DNA of 64,000 bases from Betaproteobacteria bacterium (GCA_009693235.1 SHXR01000006.1:1-64000); one strand, 5' to 3'; shown: positions 7,744 to 16,794, counted from the stretch's first letter. Program-made: numbers and translations. Notes: generated from the letters alone by a model not told the origin.

Positions 7744-9660
7744 TTGATCGACAAACTGTTCCCGGGGCGTCTCCGGTTGCTATGGGTCCTGCTACTTGCC
7801 TTCCTCGCTTTTAATGGAGCCGTCCGTATCGGGTTGGTGGGCTATAACGGCCGGTTAGGCCTGTTTTCCCCCGAGTATCTGTTACCGGCGCTTGCCATCG
7901 GCGCGCTGTTTGATGCCGGCGTGGCCGCGTTCTTTCTCGCCCCGCTTGGCTTACTCATCATCGTCTGGCCAAACACCCGGACCGGGCTACGCGCGACATC
8001 GTTTGCCATCATGCTACCGCTGATGGTCACCATGGTGTTCGTCGGCGCATCCGAATTCACATTCTGGAACGAGTTCGCATCGCGCTTCAATTTCATCGCG
8101 GTCGACTACGTCATCTATACCAATGAAATGATCGGCAATATCCGCGAGTCCTACAACCTGCCGCTCTTGCTAGGCGCGGTGGCGGTTGCTTGCATCCATC
8201 GGCATCTGGTTGATCGTTGCGCGGTCGCTCCGCGCCCATTGGCGTGCCCCGCTCAACCTGCGCCATCGCTTCGTCGCGCTCGTGTTGCTCTTGCTTGCAC
8301 CGTTCGCCGCCGTGTATGGCCTTGATGCTCGCTATAAGGAATTCTCGAACGACGCCCAGGCTAATGAAATCGCCGGCAATGGTTACTTCGACTTCTGGCA
8401 CGTCTTCTGGGCGAACGAGATCGACTACGAACGTTTCTACAAAACCATACCCCTGCAACGCGCGCTCGTTACCATAGCCAATAAATTTGCCCGGCCGCGC
8501 GTCGAGGCCGAGATCTCGCAGCGCCCCTTCGAGCGCACCGTCGTCAACACCGAACCGAAGAAGCTGTTGAACGTTGTCCTCGTCTCAATCGAGAGCTTTT
8601 CGGCCGAGTTCATGGCGGCATTCGGTAACAAACAAAACATCACTCCTGCCACCGACAAGCTCGCGACCGAAGGGCTCTTATTCACCCAGTTCTACGCGAC
8701 CGGCACGCGCACGGTACGCGGCTTGGAGGCGCTTACCCTCTCGGTGCCACCCACACCCGGACACTCCATCGTCAAACGCCCCAACAACGACAACCTGCTT
8801 ACGATCGGCGAAGTCTTCAAGGAATCCGGCTACGAGCCGATTTATCTTTACGGCGGCTACCGCTACTTCGACAACATGAATGCCTTCTTCAGCGGCAACG
8901 GTTACACCGTCATTGACCGCACCGCGCTAAAGCCAGACGAGATCCACTTCGCCAACATCTGGGGCGTGGCCGATGAAGATCTGTTCAGCCTCGCGCTCCG
9001 TGAATTGGATAAACGCCATGCGGCAGGCGTCAAATTTTTCGCGCATGTGATGACCACTTCCAACCACCGGCCGTTCACCTACCCCGCTGGCCGCATCGAC
9101 ATTGCATCGAAATCCGGGTGGGATGGAGGCGTGAAGTACACCTGAAGTACACCGATTGGGCGATCGGCAATTTTGTCGAACGGGCCCGCACCAAACCTTG
9201 GTTCGATAACACGCTATTTATCTTCGTTGCCGACCATACGCATAAGGGCCGCGGGCGACAGGAATTGCCGCCTGAGAACTATCACATCCCGATGGTCATC
9301 TACGCGCCCTTGCATGTGCAGCCCGGCCGCGTGGATACGCTCGCTTCGCAGATCGATGTCGCGCCCACTTTGCTTGGGCTCCTCAATTTCAGCTATCGCA
9401 GCAAGTTCTTCGGCCACGATATCTTGCGCGAAGGCCGGCAACATCCGCGCGCCTTTATGGCCAATTATATGACCGTTGGCTATTATGAGCAGGGACGCAT
9501 CGTCGAACTCAAACCCAACGGCCGCACGCGCGTGGTCGATCCGCTGACCGGTCGTGAAACGGCCGACGACGCGCTCGCAAAAGAATTGATCGACGATGCG
9601 ATCAGTTACTACCAGGTCGCATCACGCGCTTATCGGCGGGGCGAGTTACGCAATCGTTGA
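7744..9660 (+). pseudogene. Membrane-anchored sulfatase/phosphoethanolamine-phosphoglycerol transferase family protein (LtaS/OpgB-like), two frameshifts
   Basis: The reading moves through three segments (7744-8185, 8186-9142, 9143-9660) that together encode ~635 residues. The N-terminus has about five hydrophobic helices, for example LLWVLLLAFLAFNGAVRIGL and FVALVLLLLAPFAAVYGL. A large alkaline-phosphatase-fold domain follows, with VLVSIESFSAEF (metal site and nucleophile region), TRTVRGLEAL, HVMTTSNHRPF and FVADHTHKGRG. The first break, near 8186, is explained by one extra base. The second is a direct 11-base tandem duplication. Such enzymes modify envelope polymers by transferring head groups from phospholipid. 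The start is uncertain (TTG at 7744) because MITE-2 lies immediately upstream. Confidence 0.82.
9132..9153 (+). repeat. 11-bp tandem duplication that frameshifts the sulfatase gene
   Basis: TGAAGTACACC occurs twice head to tail. Removing one copy restores the frame exactly (GGC GTG AAG TAC ACC GAT TGG). The first copy is read as ...VKYT followed by TGA. Confidence 0.9.
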
Positions 9661-9699
9661 GATCGCATCGCGATGTTTGACCGGTTGCGATACGATTGA

Positions 9700-9786
9700 G
9701 GAAGCGCTGATTAAGCTATCCCGCGTAATCAGCGTGCTCAAATATTCAGGGAGTTACAAGGGGGCGAGCCCCCTTGTTCAGTGACC
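9700..9786 (+). mobile_element. MITE copy 3
   Basis: The left repeat is GGAAGCGCTGATTAAG. The central hairpin arms are GCTGATTA and TAATCAGC, and the second hairpin ACAAGGGGGC-GA-GCCCCCTTGT is perfect. The right end has lost two bases (GTGACC instead of GTGATTCC). Flanks TTGA and ATGA are only partly matching, so the target duplication is decayed or absent. The right end touches the start codon of the next gene. Confidence 0.83.
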
Positions 9787-10875
9787 ATGAAAATCACCAC
9801 CGCACAGTCTCGTCTAATCAAAGTACCCGCCGATGAGCCGCTCGCAGGCGGTGCCATCCTCATGGGCCCCACCCGCGATTTCGTAACGCTAACCTTGCGA
9901 ACCGACGCCGGCATTGAAGGCATCGGTTACGCCTTTTTCGGCGGCAATCTGGCCCCGCAGTTGAAAGGCATGGTCGACACGCTCGCCACGCTCATCATCG
10001 GTCAGGATCCGTTGCCGATCGAAGCATTGGTGAACAAGATCCGCGCCGCGACGATCGCCGGGCCAAGCGGCATGGTGACCCTCGCGCTTTCGGCGATCGA
10101 TATCGCACTGTGGGACATCAAAGGCAAGGCGCTCAATGTGCCGGTCGCTACGTTGGCCGGCGGCTATCGCACCACCGTGCCGACCTACGCATCCGGCGCG
10201 TTGTCGCGTGACGGTTTGCTCGATAATTTGTTGCGCTGCGCACGCACCTTGAAAGAGGCCGGCTGGAAACAGATGAAGACGCAGCTCGCCCTTCCTGGTC
10301 CGACGACTGTACCGAAAGAGATCGAACGTATTCGCGAAGTCCGCAAGGTGATCGGCGATGACATCGATCTGATGTGCGATATCAACCAGCGCTGGGATGT
10401 TCGCCAGGCGATATCAATCGGCTCACGTATCGAGGAATATGGTCTTTATTGGCTGGAAGACGCGGTCGCCTGCGATGACTATGCCGGCCACGCTGCGGTC
10501 AGCGCAGCGCTCGCTACACCGACTGCGGCCGGTGAATATGTGTTTGGCATCGTGCCGTTTCGACATATGTTTGAAGCACGCTCGGTCGACATTGCGATGC
10601 TCGATGTCGTGCGCACCGGTGGCATTACCGGCTGGCTGAAAATCGCTGCGATGGCTGAAGCGTTCAATCTACCGGTCGTAAGTCATCTGTATCCGGAGAT
10701 CTCGGTGCATCTGATTGCGGCGATTCCCAATGGGCTCACGGTGGAGTACATGCCATGGACGACGCAAATGTTCCAGGAGGTTCCAAAGATGGCGGGTGGC
10801 ACCTTGACCGTCCCGCAGAAGCCCGGGCTCGGACTTACCTTCGATGAGAAATTCTGCGCCAAACACGCGGCGTAG
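9787..10875 (+). CDS. Mandelate racemase/muconate lactonizing enzyme family protein (enolase superfamily)
   Basis: This 362-residue protein has the enolase superfamily layout: a capping domain followed by a modified TIM barrel. Metal ligands fit the Asp in MCDINQRW, the Glu in YWLEDAV and the Glu in AAGEYVFG. An Asp/His pair is present in AMLDVVRTGG and VVSHLYPE, as in mandelate racemase-type enzymes. The position of the usual KxK base motif reads KTQ, so the second lysine appears to be replaced. ATG at 9787 is preferred over GTG at 9781. No ribosome binding site is visible because MITE-3 ends at the start codon. The reaction is probably racemisation or dehydration of an acid sugar or hydroxy acid. 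The substrate is unknown. Confidence 0.85.
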   Translation: MKITTAQSRLIKVPADEPLAGGAILMGPTRDFVTLTLRTDAGIEGIGYAFFGGNLAPQLKGMVDTLATLIIGQDPLPIEALVNKIRAATIAGPSGMVTLALSAIDIALWDIKGKALNVPVATLAGGYRTTVPTYASGALSRDGLLDNLLRCARTLKEAGWKQMKTQLALPGPTTVPKEIERIREVRKVIGDDIDLMCDINQRWDVRQAISIGSRIEEYGLYWLEDAVACDDYAGHAAVSAALATPTAAGEYVFGIVPFRHMFEARSVDIAMLDVVRTGGITGWLKIAAMAEAFNLPVVSHLYPEISVHLIAAIPNGLTVEYMPWTTQMFQEVPKMAGGTLTVPQKPGLGLTFDEKFCAKHAA

Positions 10876-10889
10876 GCGGGTCCCACTTA

Positions 10890-11273
10890 ATGTCGGAAAG
10901 TGAATTCAAGAGCACGAACGGGCTTGCGCGCATTATGAAAGCGGCGGGTTATTCAATGGCCGACCTGCGGGAAGCATGGCGGGTCGAACATGCGTTTCGT
11001 CAGGAACTGGTCATCGCCGTCATCCTCACGCCAATCGCCTTGTATCTCCCGGTATCAGCGTTCGAGAAGCTGCTCTTGATCGGCAGCTTGGTGGTCGTAT
11101 TGATCATCGAGCTGCTCAACTCCGCCGTGGAGGCGGCCATCGACCACACGTCGCTCGAACGGCATCCGCTTGCCAAGCGCGCGAAAGATCTCGGCAGCGC
11201 GGCGGTGTTGCTCGCGATGCTCCTAGTCGCGGCAAGTTGGTCGGTGGTGATTGCGGGAATCGTCATCCGTTAG
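10890..11273 (+). CDS. dgkA: Diacylglycerol kinase (DgkA type)
   Basis: This is a small integral membrane kinase of 127 residues, the usual length for the family. The signature ELLNSAVEAAID (Glu74, Asn77, Glu81) corresponds to the catalytic and metal-binding residues of E. coli DgkA. Three hydrophobic segments are visible: LVIAVILTPIALYL, LLLIGSLVVVLIIELL and SAAVLLAMLLVAASWSVVIA. It phosphorylates diacylglycerol to phosphatidic acid at the inner membrane. In cells making osmoregulated glucans or modified envelope sugars it recycles the diacylglycerol released by OpgB-like transferases, which fits the broken sulfatase-family gene nearby. The stop codon TAG is part of the target site of MITE-4. 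Confidence 0.94.
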   Translation: MSESEFKSTNGLARIMKAAGYSMADLREAWRVEHAFRQELVIAVILTPIALYLPVSAFEKLLLIGSLVVVLIIELLNSAVEAAIDHTSLERHPLAKRAKDLGSAAVLLAMLLVAASWSVVIAGIVIR

Positions 11274-11363
11274 GGAAACGTTGATTAAGCTATCGCGCGC
11301 AATCAGCGTAACCATATTTTTCAGGGAGTTCTGAGTGGGCGAGCCCCCTTGTTCAGCGATTCC
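11274..11363 (+). mobile_element. MITE copy 4
   Basis: Left repeat GGAAACGTTGATTAAG and right end CTTGTTCAGCGATTCC. The left flank is TTAG, whose TAG is the dgkA stop, and the right flank is TTGG, a near match. The second hairpin is imperfect on its left arm (GAGTGGGC). It lies between the convergent dgkA and GST genes. Confidence 0.84.
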
Positions 11364-11411
11364 TTGGCGGCGGCGGACCACTTGCCGTGGTCCGCCATCC
11401 GTTACGACGCG

Positions 11412-12017
11412 TTACATCAAGCCTTCGGCTTTCAGCGCCTCAATCACCTTCGGCCGCGCTTCCATGCGCTTCTCAAAAGCGACCACATTCGGAAACGCAG
11501 TCAGATCGAGGTTCACACGACGGGCCCAGCGGATCATGTTGTAAAAGTAGCCATCCGCCACGCAGAATTTCGCGCCCATCAAATAATCCTTGCCGGCAAG
11601 CTGCTTGTCGACATAGCCGAAACGCATTGCGAGGCGATCGCGGAAAATATTCTTGCCATCTTCTGGCATCGCGGCATTGAACAGCGGTGAAAACGTCTTG
11701 TGCAGCTCGGAGCTGATGAACGTCAGCCACTCCTGCAAGCGATAACGTTCCATCGTGCCCGCTTTAGGCGCCAAGCCGCTTTCCGGTCTTTGATCGGCGA
11801 TGTACTGCACGATGACCGCACCTTCGACCAGCAATTCACCATTGTCGAGTTGCAAAGCCGGAATGTAGCCCTTCGGATTGATCGCCATGTAATTGGCGCC
11901 GGTGGAGGTCTTCTTTTCCTTGAGATCGACCTTGTCGATTTCATGGGGAATGCCCGCTTCGCACAGGGCGATATGCGGCGAGACCGAGCAGGCGCCCGGT
12001 GTGTAATAGAGTTTCAT
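11412..12017 (-). CDS. Glutathione S-transferase, beta class
   Basis: This is a 201-residue protein with the N-terminal thioredoxin-like domain (MKLYYTPGACSVSPHIAL) and the Cys10 characteristic of bacterial beta-class GSTs. The glutathione-binding segment includes the cis-proline region KGYIPAL and the motif LVEGAVIVQYIAD. An all-helical C-terminal domain follows. It is cytoplasmic and would conjugate glutathione to electrophiles or protect against them. A GGAGAA site precedes ATG at 12017. It is monocistronic, with MITE-4 beyond its 3' end. Confidence 0.92.
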   Translation of the reverse strand: MKLYYTPGACSVSPHIALCEAGIPHEIDKVDLKEKKTSTGANYMAINPKGYIPALQLDNGELLVEGAVIVQYIADQRPESGLAPKAGTMERYRLQEWLTFISSELHKTFSPLFNAAMPEDGKNIFRDRLAMRFGYVDKQLAGKDYLMGAKFCVADGYFYNMIRWARRVNLDLTAFPNVVAFEKRMEARPKVIEALKAEGLM

Positions 12018-12125
12018 AGAGGTTCTCCTAGTTGCGGCGTCGCCGATCGGCTCCAGCTGACTTACGCCAACCGCAAGTGTAGCGTGCAGTGCGCCGCCTT
12101 GCAGCGAGCAGGCCGATGCAATGCT

Positions 12126-13433
12126 TCACCGCATCACCGACGGCAACCAGGTTGCAATCGGTGGGAATAGAAAAATCAACACCAACGCGAAGGTCGAGAG
12201 CAGCATGTAGGCAATACTCGCCTTCCACACATCGCTCATCGAGGCATCCGGGACCACGCCCTTCAACACGAACAGCGCCAACCCATAGGGCGGGGAAATA
12301 GTGGCGATCTCCAAAGTGATCAGCATCATTAAGCCGAACCATACCGGGTCAAACGCCAAGGCCTTGACCAGTGGCATGTAGATCGGAATCGAGATCATCA
12401 TGAGCGCCAGCTCATCGAGAAAAGTGCCGAGGATGATGGCGGTGGCGAGCATGCCAACCAGAATTAACCAGGGTGCCAGCCCCGACTCGGTGGCAAACGA
12501 AACAAGCTTCGAGGTGGTACCGGTGAACGCGAGAATCTGGCTGAATGCCGCGGCGCTGATGATGATGAGGAACACCATCGAGGTGATCTTCACCGAATCA
12601 AACAGTGCCACACGCAGCACCTTCCATGACATACGCCGGTAGATCGCCATGACTAACAGCGAGCCCAGCACACCGATCGCGGCCGCCTCCGAAGGCGTCG
12701 CGATGCCAAACAACATGACGCCCCATACGCTCAAGGTCACGATCAAAATCGGACTAATCCGTGCCAAGGCGCCAAAGCGCGCCGACCATGGGACGTATTC
12801 GACATCGATGCGCGGCGCCACCGATGGATTGATCCGCACGCGGACCAGGATATAGATGACATAGAGAGAAGCCAGCAACAAGCCGGGGATGATGCCGGAA
12901 ATCAGCAGGTCACCGACCGGAATCTGGCCAAGCGATCCCAGCAACACGCCTAACACGCTTGGCGGGATGATCATCGCCAGACAACCGCTGCCAAGAATCG
13001 GCCCAAGGGCCATTTCCTTGCTGTAGCCGCGGCGGCGCATTTCGGGCGCGAGGGTCGAACCGAGCACTGCCACCCCCGATACCGCCGACCCGCTCATCGT
13101 GCCAAACAGCGTGCCCGCACCCACAGAAACCAAGGCCAGGCTACCGCGTACGCCGCCCACCCATTTGCCCACCGCATCCAACACAATCGATACGACGCCC
13201 GACTGAAACAGCAGCTCGCCCATCAGGATGAAGAGCGGCACGGCAACCAGTGGAAAGGAGGCAATGCTCGCGAACGCGGAAACGGTCAGCAGCGAAAGAC
13301 TATCAACACCACCCATCCAGAAATAGATGGCGATGAAGTTAAAGAGCGTAAATGAAAACGCGACCGGCAGACCGGAGAGAAAGAAAATCGACAGGACCAC
13401 CAGAATGATCGATAAATAGGCCCACCACTCCAC
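12126..13433 (-). CDS. dctM: TRAP transporter large permease (DctM family), system 1
   Basis: A 435-residue polytopic membrane protein of the DctM family with about twelve hydrophobic segments. Family features include GGVRGSLALVSVGAGTLFGTMSGSA and LGSGCLAMIIPPSVLGVLLG. It carries the sodium-coupled translocation pathway of a three-part secondary transporter. Start is GTG at 13433, 16 bases after the small permease stop, with GGAGA upstream. The gene order dctP-dctQ-dctM on the minus strand is canonical. The 108-base gap to the GST gene holds no recognisable feature. Confidence 0.93.
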   Translation of the reverse strand: MEWWAYLSIILVVLSIFFLSGLPVAFSFTLFNFIAIYFWMGGVDSLSLLTVSAFASIASFPLVAVPLFILMGELLFQSGVVSIVLDAVGKWVGGVRGSLALVSVGAGTLFGTMSGSAVSGVAVLGSTLAPEMRRRGYSKEMALGPILGSGCLAMIIPPSVLGVLLGSLGQIPVGDLLISGIIPGLLLASLYVIYILVRVRINPSVAPRIDVEYVPWSARFGALARISPILIVTLSVWGVMLFGIATPSEAAAIGVLGSLLVMAIYRRMSWKVLRVALFDSVKITSMVFLIIISAAAFSQILAFTGTTSKLVSFATESGLAPWLILVGMLATAIILGTFLDELALMMISIPIYMPLVKALAFDPVWFGLMMLITLEIATISPPYGLALFVLKGVVPDASMSDVWKASIAYMLLSTFALVLIFLFPPIATWLPSVMR

Positions 13434-13448
13434 TTGAATCTCCAGTGA

Positions 13449-13979
13449 TTAGGCCGCGAGGCCGGCGCTTCGGGTGGGCATGGTGAACGCGCGGCGCACG
13501 AATTGCAGCGTGAGCAACAAGAGACCGGGTGGAATGATCACCATGATCAGCCATTTCTTGACCAGAACTGCTTTGAAGAGAATTTCACCCGTACCGTAGA
13601 TCTCCCAGATGTAGGTGCTGCTCACCCAGCAGAACAAGCCACAGACCCCAGCGCCCGCGAGCGAGGTGATGACATGTAGCGTCTCTCTGACATGGGAGGA
13701 CAGGATTTCGATCAATAGTTCGACCTTCACATGCCCCTCTTCCTTCAACACCCACGCCCCACCAAGAAAAGCGAGGTAGAGGAGCGCGTACTCGCTGAAC
13801 TCGACCACCCAACGCGTCGGCCGGTTGAACGCGTATCGCATGACTACCTCAAACGTGACGACGCATACCAACGCAACCAGAATCGCCACGGCGGCGACGA
13901 CGGACGCATAGAGCAGCGCGTCGAGCAGGCGCCCCGCGCGGCGGAAAACGGGGGCGTCTGCGAGGGGCGGGAGCTTCAA
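13449..13979 (-). CDS. dctQ: TRAP transporter small permease (DctQ family), system 1
   Basis: A 176-residue protein with four transmembrane segments, the usual DctQ topology. Examples are ALLYASVVAAVAILVALVCVV and LLYLAFLGGAWVL. It bridges the binding protein and the large permease. No ATG is available near the beginning. TTG at 13979 is the likely start, directly after the dctP stop. The family motif WVLKEEGHVKVELL (membrane-edge segment) is present. Confidence 0.9.
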   Translation of the reverse strand: MKLPPLADAPVFRRAGRLLDALLYASVVAAVAILVALVCVVTFEVVMRYAFNRPTRWVVEFSEYALLYLAFLGGAWVLKEEGHVKVELLIEILSSHVRETLHVITSLAGAGVCGLFCWVSSTYIWEIYGTGEILFKAVLVKKWLIMVIIPPGLLLLTLQFVRRAFTMPTRSAGLAA

Positions 13980-14006
13980 GATGCAGGTCGAATGGAATGC
14001 GTTCGT

Positions 14007-14993
14007 CTAGTTGGGCGCATAGCGCTTCATGATGTCCACCAGGGCCGGGCCGTATTTCGGCGAGGGGCCGGTGAGGAAGATCTTCGTCCCTGCTTCCCAA
14101 TGGGCTTTGCGGATCTTCACCATATCAGCGTCGGTGGTCGCAATGTTCTGGATGCCAAATTTCGCCATAGCCGCATCTTCGCCTCTTTCTTTTTCCTGAT
14201 AGTACGCCGGCACTTCCTTCTCGATCTCGATCATGGCGTCGACGAGAATCTTCTTCACATCAGGGGCCAGCGCATCAAACGCCTTGGCATTGATCAGCGC
14301 AACGTCCGTGCCGACCCACCATGGCGGCGTGACCTTGAACTTCACTGCCCGCGCATACCCGGGGCCGGTTACTGCCACCGCGGGCCATGCGAAGCCATCG
14401 ACGATGCCGGTTTCCAACGCAGTCAACAACTCAGCAGGCGGCACGGTGACCGTGGCTGCGCCGAGTGCTTTCAATACCGGCTCGTACACGGGCGTGGTCC
14501 GCAGCTTCAGGCCAGTGAGATCAGCCTTGGCAATCGGCTTCTTCAAGTACACGTTGAACCGCATCTGCAATGGCAAGCCGAGCACAGCGACCCCGGCCTT
14601 CTCACGCGTCACCTTGTCGAGTGCATCGACCAAGCCCGCTGCGCGCAACTCGGCGGGCGTCGCACCGAATCCGAACCAGGTGGCGTTTAGCTCAGGCAAC
14701 GCGCCCGCCACATAAGCGGTCGATGTGACGACCGTTGAGAACACACCACGCTTCAACGGCTCCAACTGCTCGAAAGACGGATAGACCTCCGGCCCGCCAA
14801 CATAATCGATGCGGACCTTGCCGGCACCCTTGTCGTTGACGCGCTTCACCCAGTCCATGTACTTGTCGACGAACGGAAGACTCTTGTCCCACGCGGTCAC
14901 CGCCTTGAGCACGACCGGCTGTTGCGCGAACACACTCGATGTGAACAACGCGGCGGCGAGAGCGAAAGCACCCGCCAATGCTTGCCTATTCAT
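14007..14993 (-). CDS. dctP: TRAP transporter solute-binding protein (DctP family), system 1
   Basis: A 328-residue periplasmic binding protein with signal peptide MNRQALAGAFALAAALFTSS ending at VFAQQ. The family segment LKLRTTPVYEPVLKALGA carries the conserved arginine that usually salt-bridges the ligand carboxylate. It is first of the dctPQM operon. A GGGAG site precedes the ATG. The ligand is probably an organic or oxo acid, but its identity is not readable. Confidence 0.92.
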   Translation of the reverse strand: MNRQALAGAFALAAALFTSSVFAQQPVVLKAVTAWDKSLPFVDKYMDWVKRVNDKGAGKVRIDYVGGPEVYPSFEQLEPLKRGVFSTVVTSTAYVAGALPELNATWFGFGATPAELRAAGLVDALDKVTREKAGVAVLGLPLQMRFNVYLKKPIAKADLTGLKLRTTPVYEPVLKALGAATVTVPPAELLTALETGIVDGFAWPAVAVTGPGYARAVKFKVTPPWWVGTDVALINAKAFDALAPDVKKILVDAMIEIEKEVPAYYQEKERGEDAAMAKFGIQNIATTDADMVKIRKAHWEAGTKIFLTGPSPKYGPALVDIMKRYAPN

Positions 14994-15073
14994 GATGTCT
15001 CCCTTGGGGTTGTCGACGAGCGACGTATCGCGCAGCGTCGTTACTTTCTTAAAGCGTCGAAGGTACTCTTACC

Positions 15074-15877
15074 CTACCAATTATTCGGCCCCAAGTCGAG
15101 CCGGCAAACGATGCCCTTCAGCTCAGGCTTCGGGGCCGGATATCGCTGCAGCACTAGCGGATCATGCCCCGGAACGACATTCTTCGGTGAGCCTGCCAAT
15201 TCATAGGCGCGCTGATGACCTCGCAGCATGTCGAATACGTTGTAGACGATCGGAAAGGGTCGCCCCTGTTCCATGTTCGCGTACATATGCGATGCGTCCG
15301 CCGCTAGCACAAGCCAGCCCGTTTGCGTCCAGACGCGCACCATTTGCAGACCCATCGTGTGGCCGCCGACATGATGAACAGTGATGCCTGGGGCAATCTC
15401 GGCATCGCCATTGTGGAAGATGATCCGATCCTCAAACACGCGATCAACCATCGTCGTAATGTCTTTTGCGGTGAAGGGCCCGCGTAGCGCAGGCATGCAC
15501 ATGCAAGGCCCCGTCGCGTATTGCATCTCCTTTTCCTGCACATGAAACTTCGCTTTGGGAAATAGATGATGGCTGCCGCAATGGTCGTAGTGAAAATGGG
15601 AAATGATCACCTCTTCCACCTGCGTATGGTCGATGCCGACGAGCTTCAAGGCATCGCCGCAATCCCGATCGACGATGCGCCCGCGCTTCTTGCCTTCAGC
15701 CGCATCAAACCCGGTATCGACTACCCACACGCGGCCATTGCCTTTGATCGCCCACACAAAGTAGTCGATCGGGCCGGGCCCGTCGTGCGGATCGCCACCG
15801 ATAAAATTGTCGGCCATTTTGCGGACATGGCTGGCGTACTTGATGGCATAGACTTCGTAGGTGGGCATTTGCGCCAC
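15074..15877 (-). CDS. Metallo-beta-lactamase-fold hydrolase (N-acyl homoserine lactonase-like)
   Basis: A 267-residue MBL-fold enzyme. The zinc motif is SHFHYDHCGS (His94, His96, Asp98, His99), with further ligands in HVGGHTMG, LAADASH and VVPGHDPL. Overall layout and length match the AHL-lactonase-like group, which opens lactone or similar ester rings. Because it stands next to a CMD-family gene and a TRAP operon, a role in lactone hydrolysis during catabolism is as likely as quorum quenching. Start is GTG at 15877 or ATG at 15868. Confidence 0.88.
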   Translation of the reverse strand: MAQMPTYEVYAIKYASHVRKMADNFIGGDPHDGPGPIDYFVWAIKGNGRVWVVDTGFDAAEGKKRGRIVDRDCGDALKLVGIDHTQVEEVIISHFHYDHCGSHHLFPKAKFHVQEKEMQYATGPCMCMPALRGPFTAKDITTMVDRVFEDRIIFHNGDAEIAPGITVHHVGGHTMGLQMVRVWTQTGWLVLAADASHMYANMEQGRPFPIVYNVFDMLRGHQRAYELAGSPKNVVPGHDPLVLQRYPAPKPELKGIVCRLDLGPNNW

Positions 15878-15889
15878 GGCTGATCCGCC

Positions 15890-16272
15890 TTATTTCTTAG
15901 CGTCGATCTCAGCGAACACTTCCCGCGCGCAGCGAAATGCCTCGACGCCCGCCGGAATGCCGCAGTAAATGGCGGCTTGCATCAACACCGCGCGGATTTC
16001 GTCGCGCGTGCAGCCGTTGGTGATGGCACCCTTGATATGCAACTTCAGTTCGGTCGAACGATTAAGCGCCGTGAGCATCGACAGATTCAACATGCTGCGC
16101 GTCTTCCTGGGGAGATCTTCGTTGGTCCAGATCGCGCCCCAGCAATACTCGCTCACGAGTTCCTGGAACGGGCGGTTGAAATCATCCGAATTCTTATATG
16201 AGCGCTCCACGTATTCCTTGCCGAGCACTTCAGCGCGACATTTGAGACCGTCTTCCAGCAGTTTTTATCCAT
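15890..16272 (-). pseudogene. Carboxymuconolactone decarboxylase-family protein with an N-terminal frameshift
   Basis: The track ORF (15890-16228, from GTG) covers ~112 residues of a CMD/AhpD-fold protein with WTNEDLPRKTRSMLNLSMLT and the family segment GCTRDEIRAVLMQAAIYCGI. In-frame coding sequence continues upstream of that GTG as LLEDGLKCRAEVLGKEYVER. The natural ATG at 16272 (ATGGATAAAAACTG...) is out of frame by one base. Restoring one A in the A5 run at 16262-16266 would give MDKKLLEDGLK. It may still be translated from the internal GTG. It could decarboxylate a lactone from ring cleavage, together with the neighbouring hydrolase. Confidence 0.8.
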
Positions 16273-16408
16273 GTTGACTGACTCCGGTGGGTGAACGCCG
16301 GAAGTCTAACAGCACCCGCGCCGTAAGCTCGATCGTGAAAGGGATGCTAGATTGGTTGAGGTTCCCGCACGGTAGCGGGTTTATGCCAACACAAGGAGGC
16401 CTTCCACG

Positions 16409-16789
16409 ATGGCGGCATTTCCAGATATCGAATGGATGGAGCAGTTTCGCGCGCGAGTCAATGGTGACCCGGAAATGAAGGTGATCGGCGACTGGTTCAC
16501 CACGGCGATCTCGTTCACCTTCGGTGAACAACGCTACGTCGTGGCGGTCGAAAAGGGCGGGATCACCCACATCAACGCCGCGCCCCGCATCGATTCGCGC
16601 TGCACGTTCGGCTTTCGCGCGCCGATGGAAGTCTGGAATCGCTTTGTCGGCCCCAATCCGCCACCACTCTATCACGACTTCTTTGCGATGCTGATGCGCG
16701 TTCCGGAATTCGTGCTGGAAGGCGACGGGTTGGTCGCGACGCAAAATGCGCGGGCCTTGCACCGCATGATGAATCTCATGAGAGGTTGA
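16409..16789 (+). CDS. SCP2-like small protein (possible hydrophobic ligand-binding)
   Basis: A 126-residue soluble protein with an AAGGAGG ribosome site nine bases before ATG. The pattern of an amphipathic N-terminus, a central beta region (FTFGEQRYVVAVEKGGITHI) and a C-terminal helix ending ARALHRMMNLM resembles sterol-carrier-protein-2-like domains. I cannot name a function with certainty. Its stop lies five bases before the start of an alpha/beta hydrolase gene, so the two are likely cotranscribed and may act on the same hydrophobic substrate. It is divergent from the CMD gene across a 136-base gap. Confidence 0.7.
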   Translation: MAAFPDIEWMEQFRARVNGDPEMKVIGDWFTTAISFTFGEQRYVVAVEKGGITHINAAPRIDSRCTFGFRAPMEVWNRFVGPNPPPLYHDFFAMLMRVPEFVLEGDGLVATQNARALHRMMNLMRG

Positions 16790-16794
16790 GGACC

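Noticed and set aside
16262-16266. Programmed ribosomal frameshift in the CMD gene
   Set aside because: The A5 run is too short for a typical slippery site, and no downstream stimulatory structure or reason for such control is evident.
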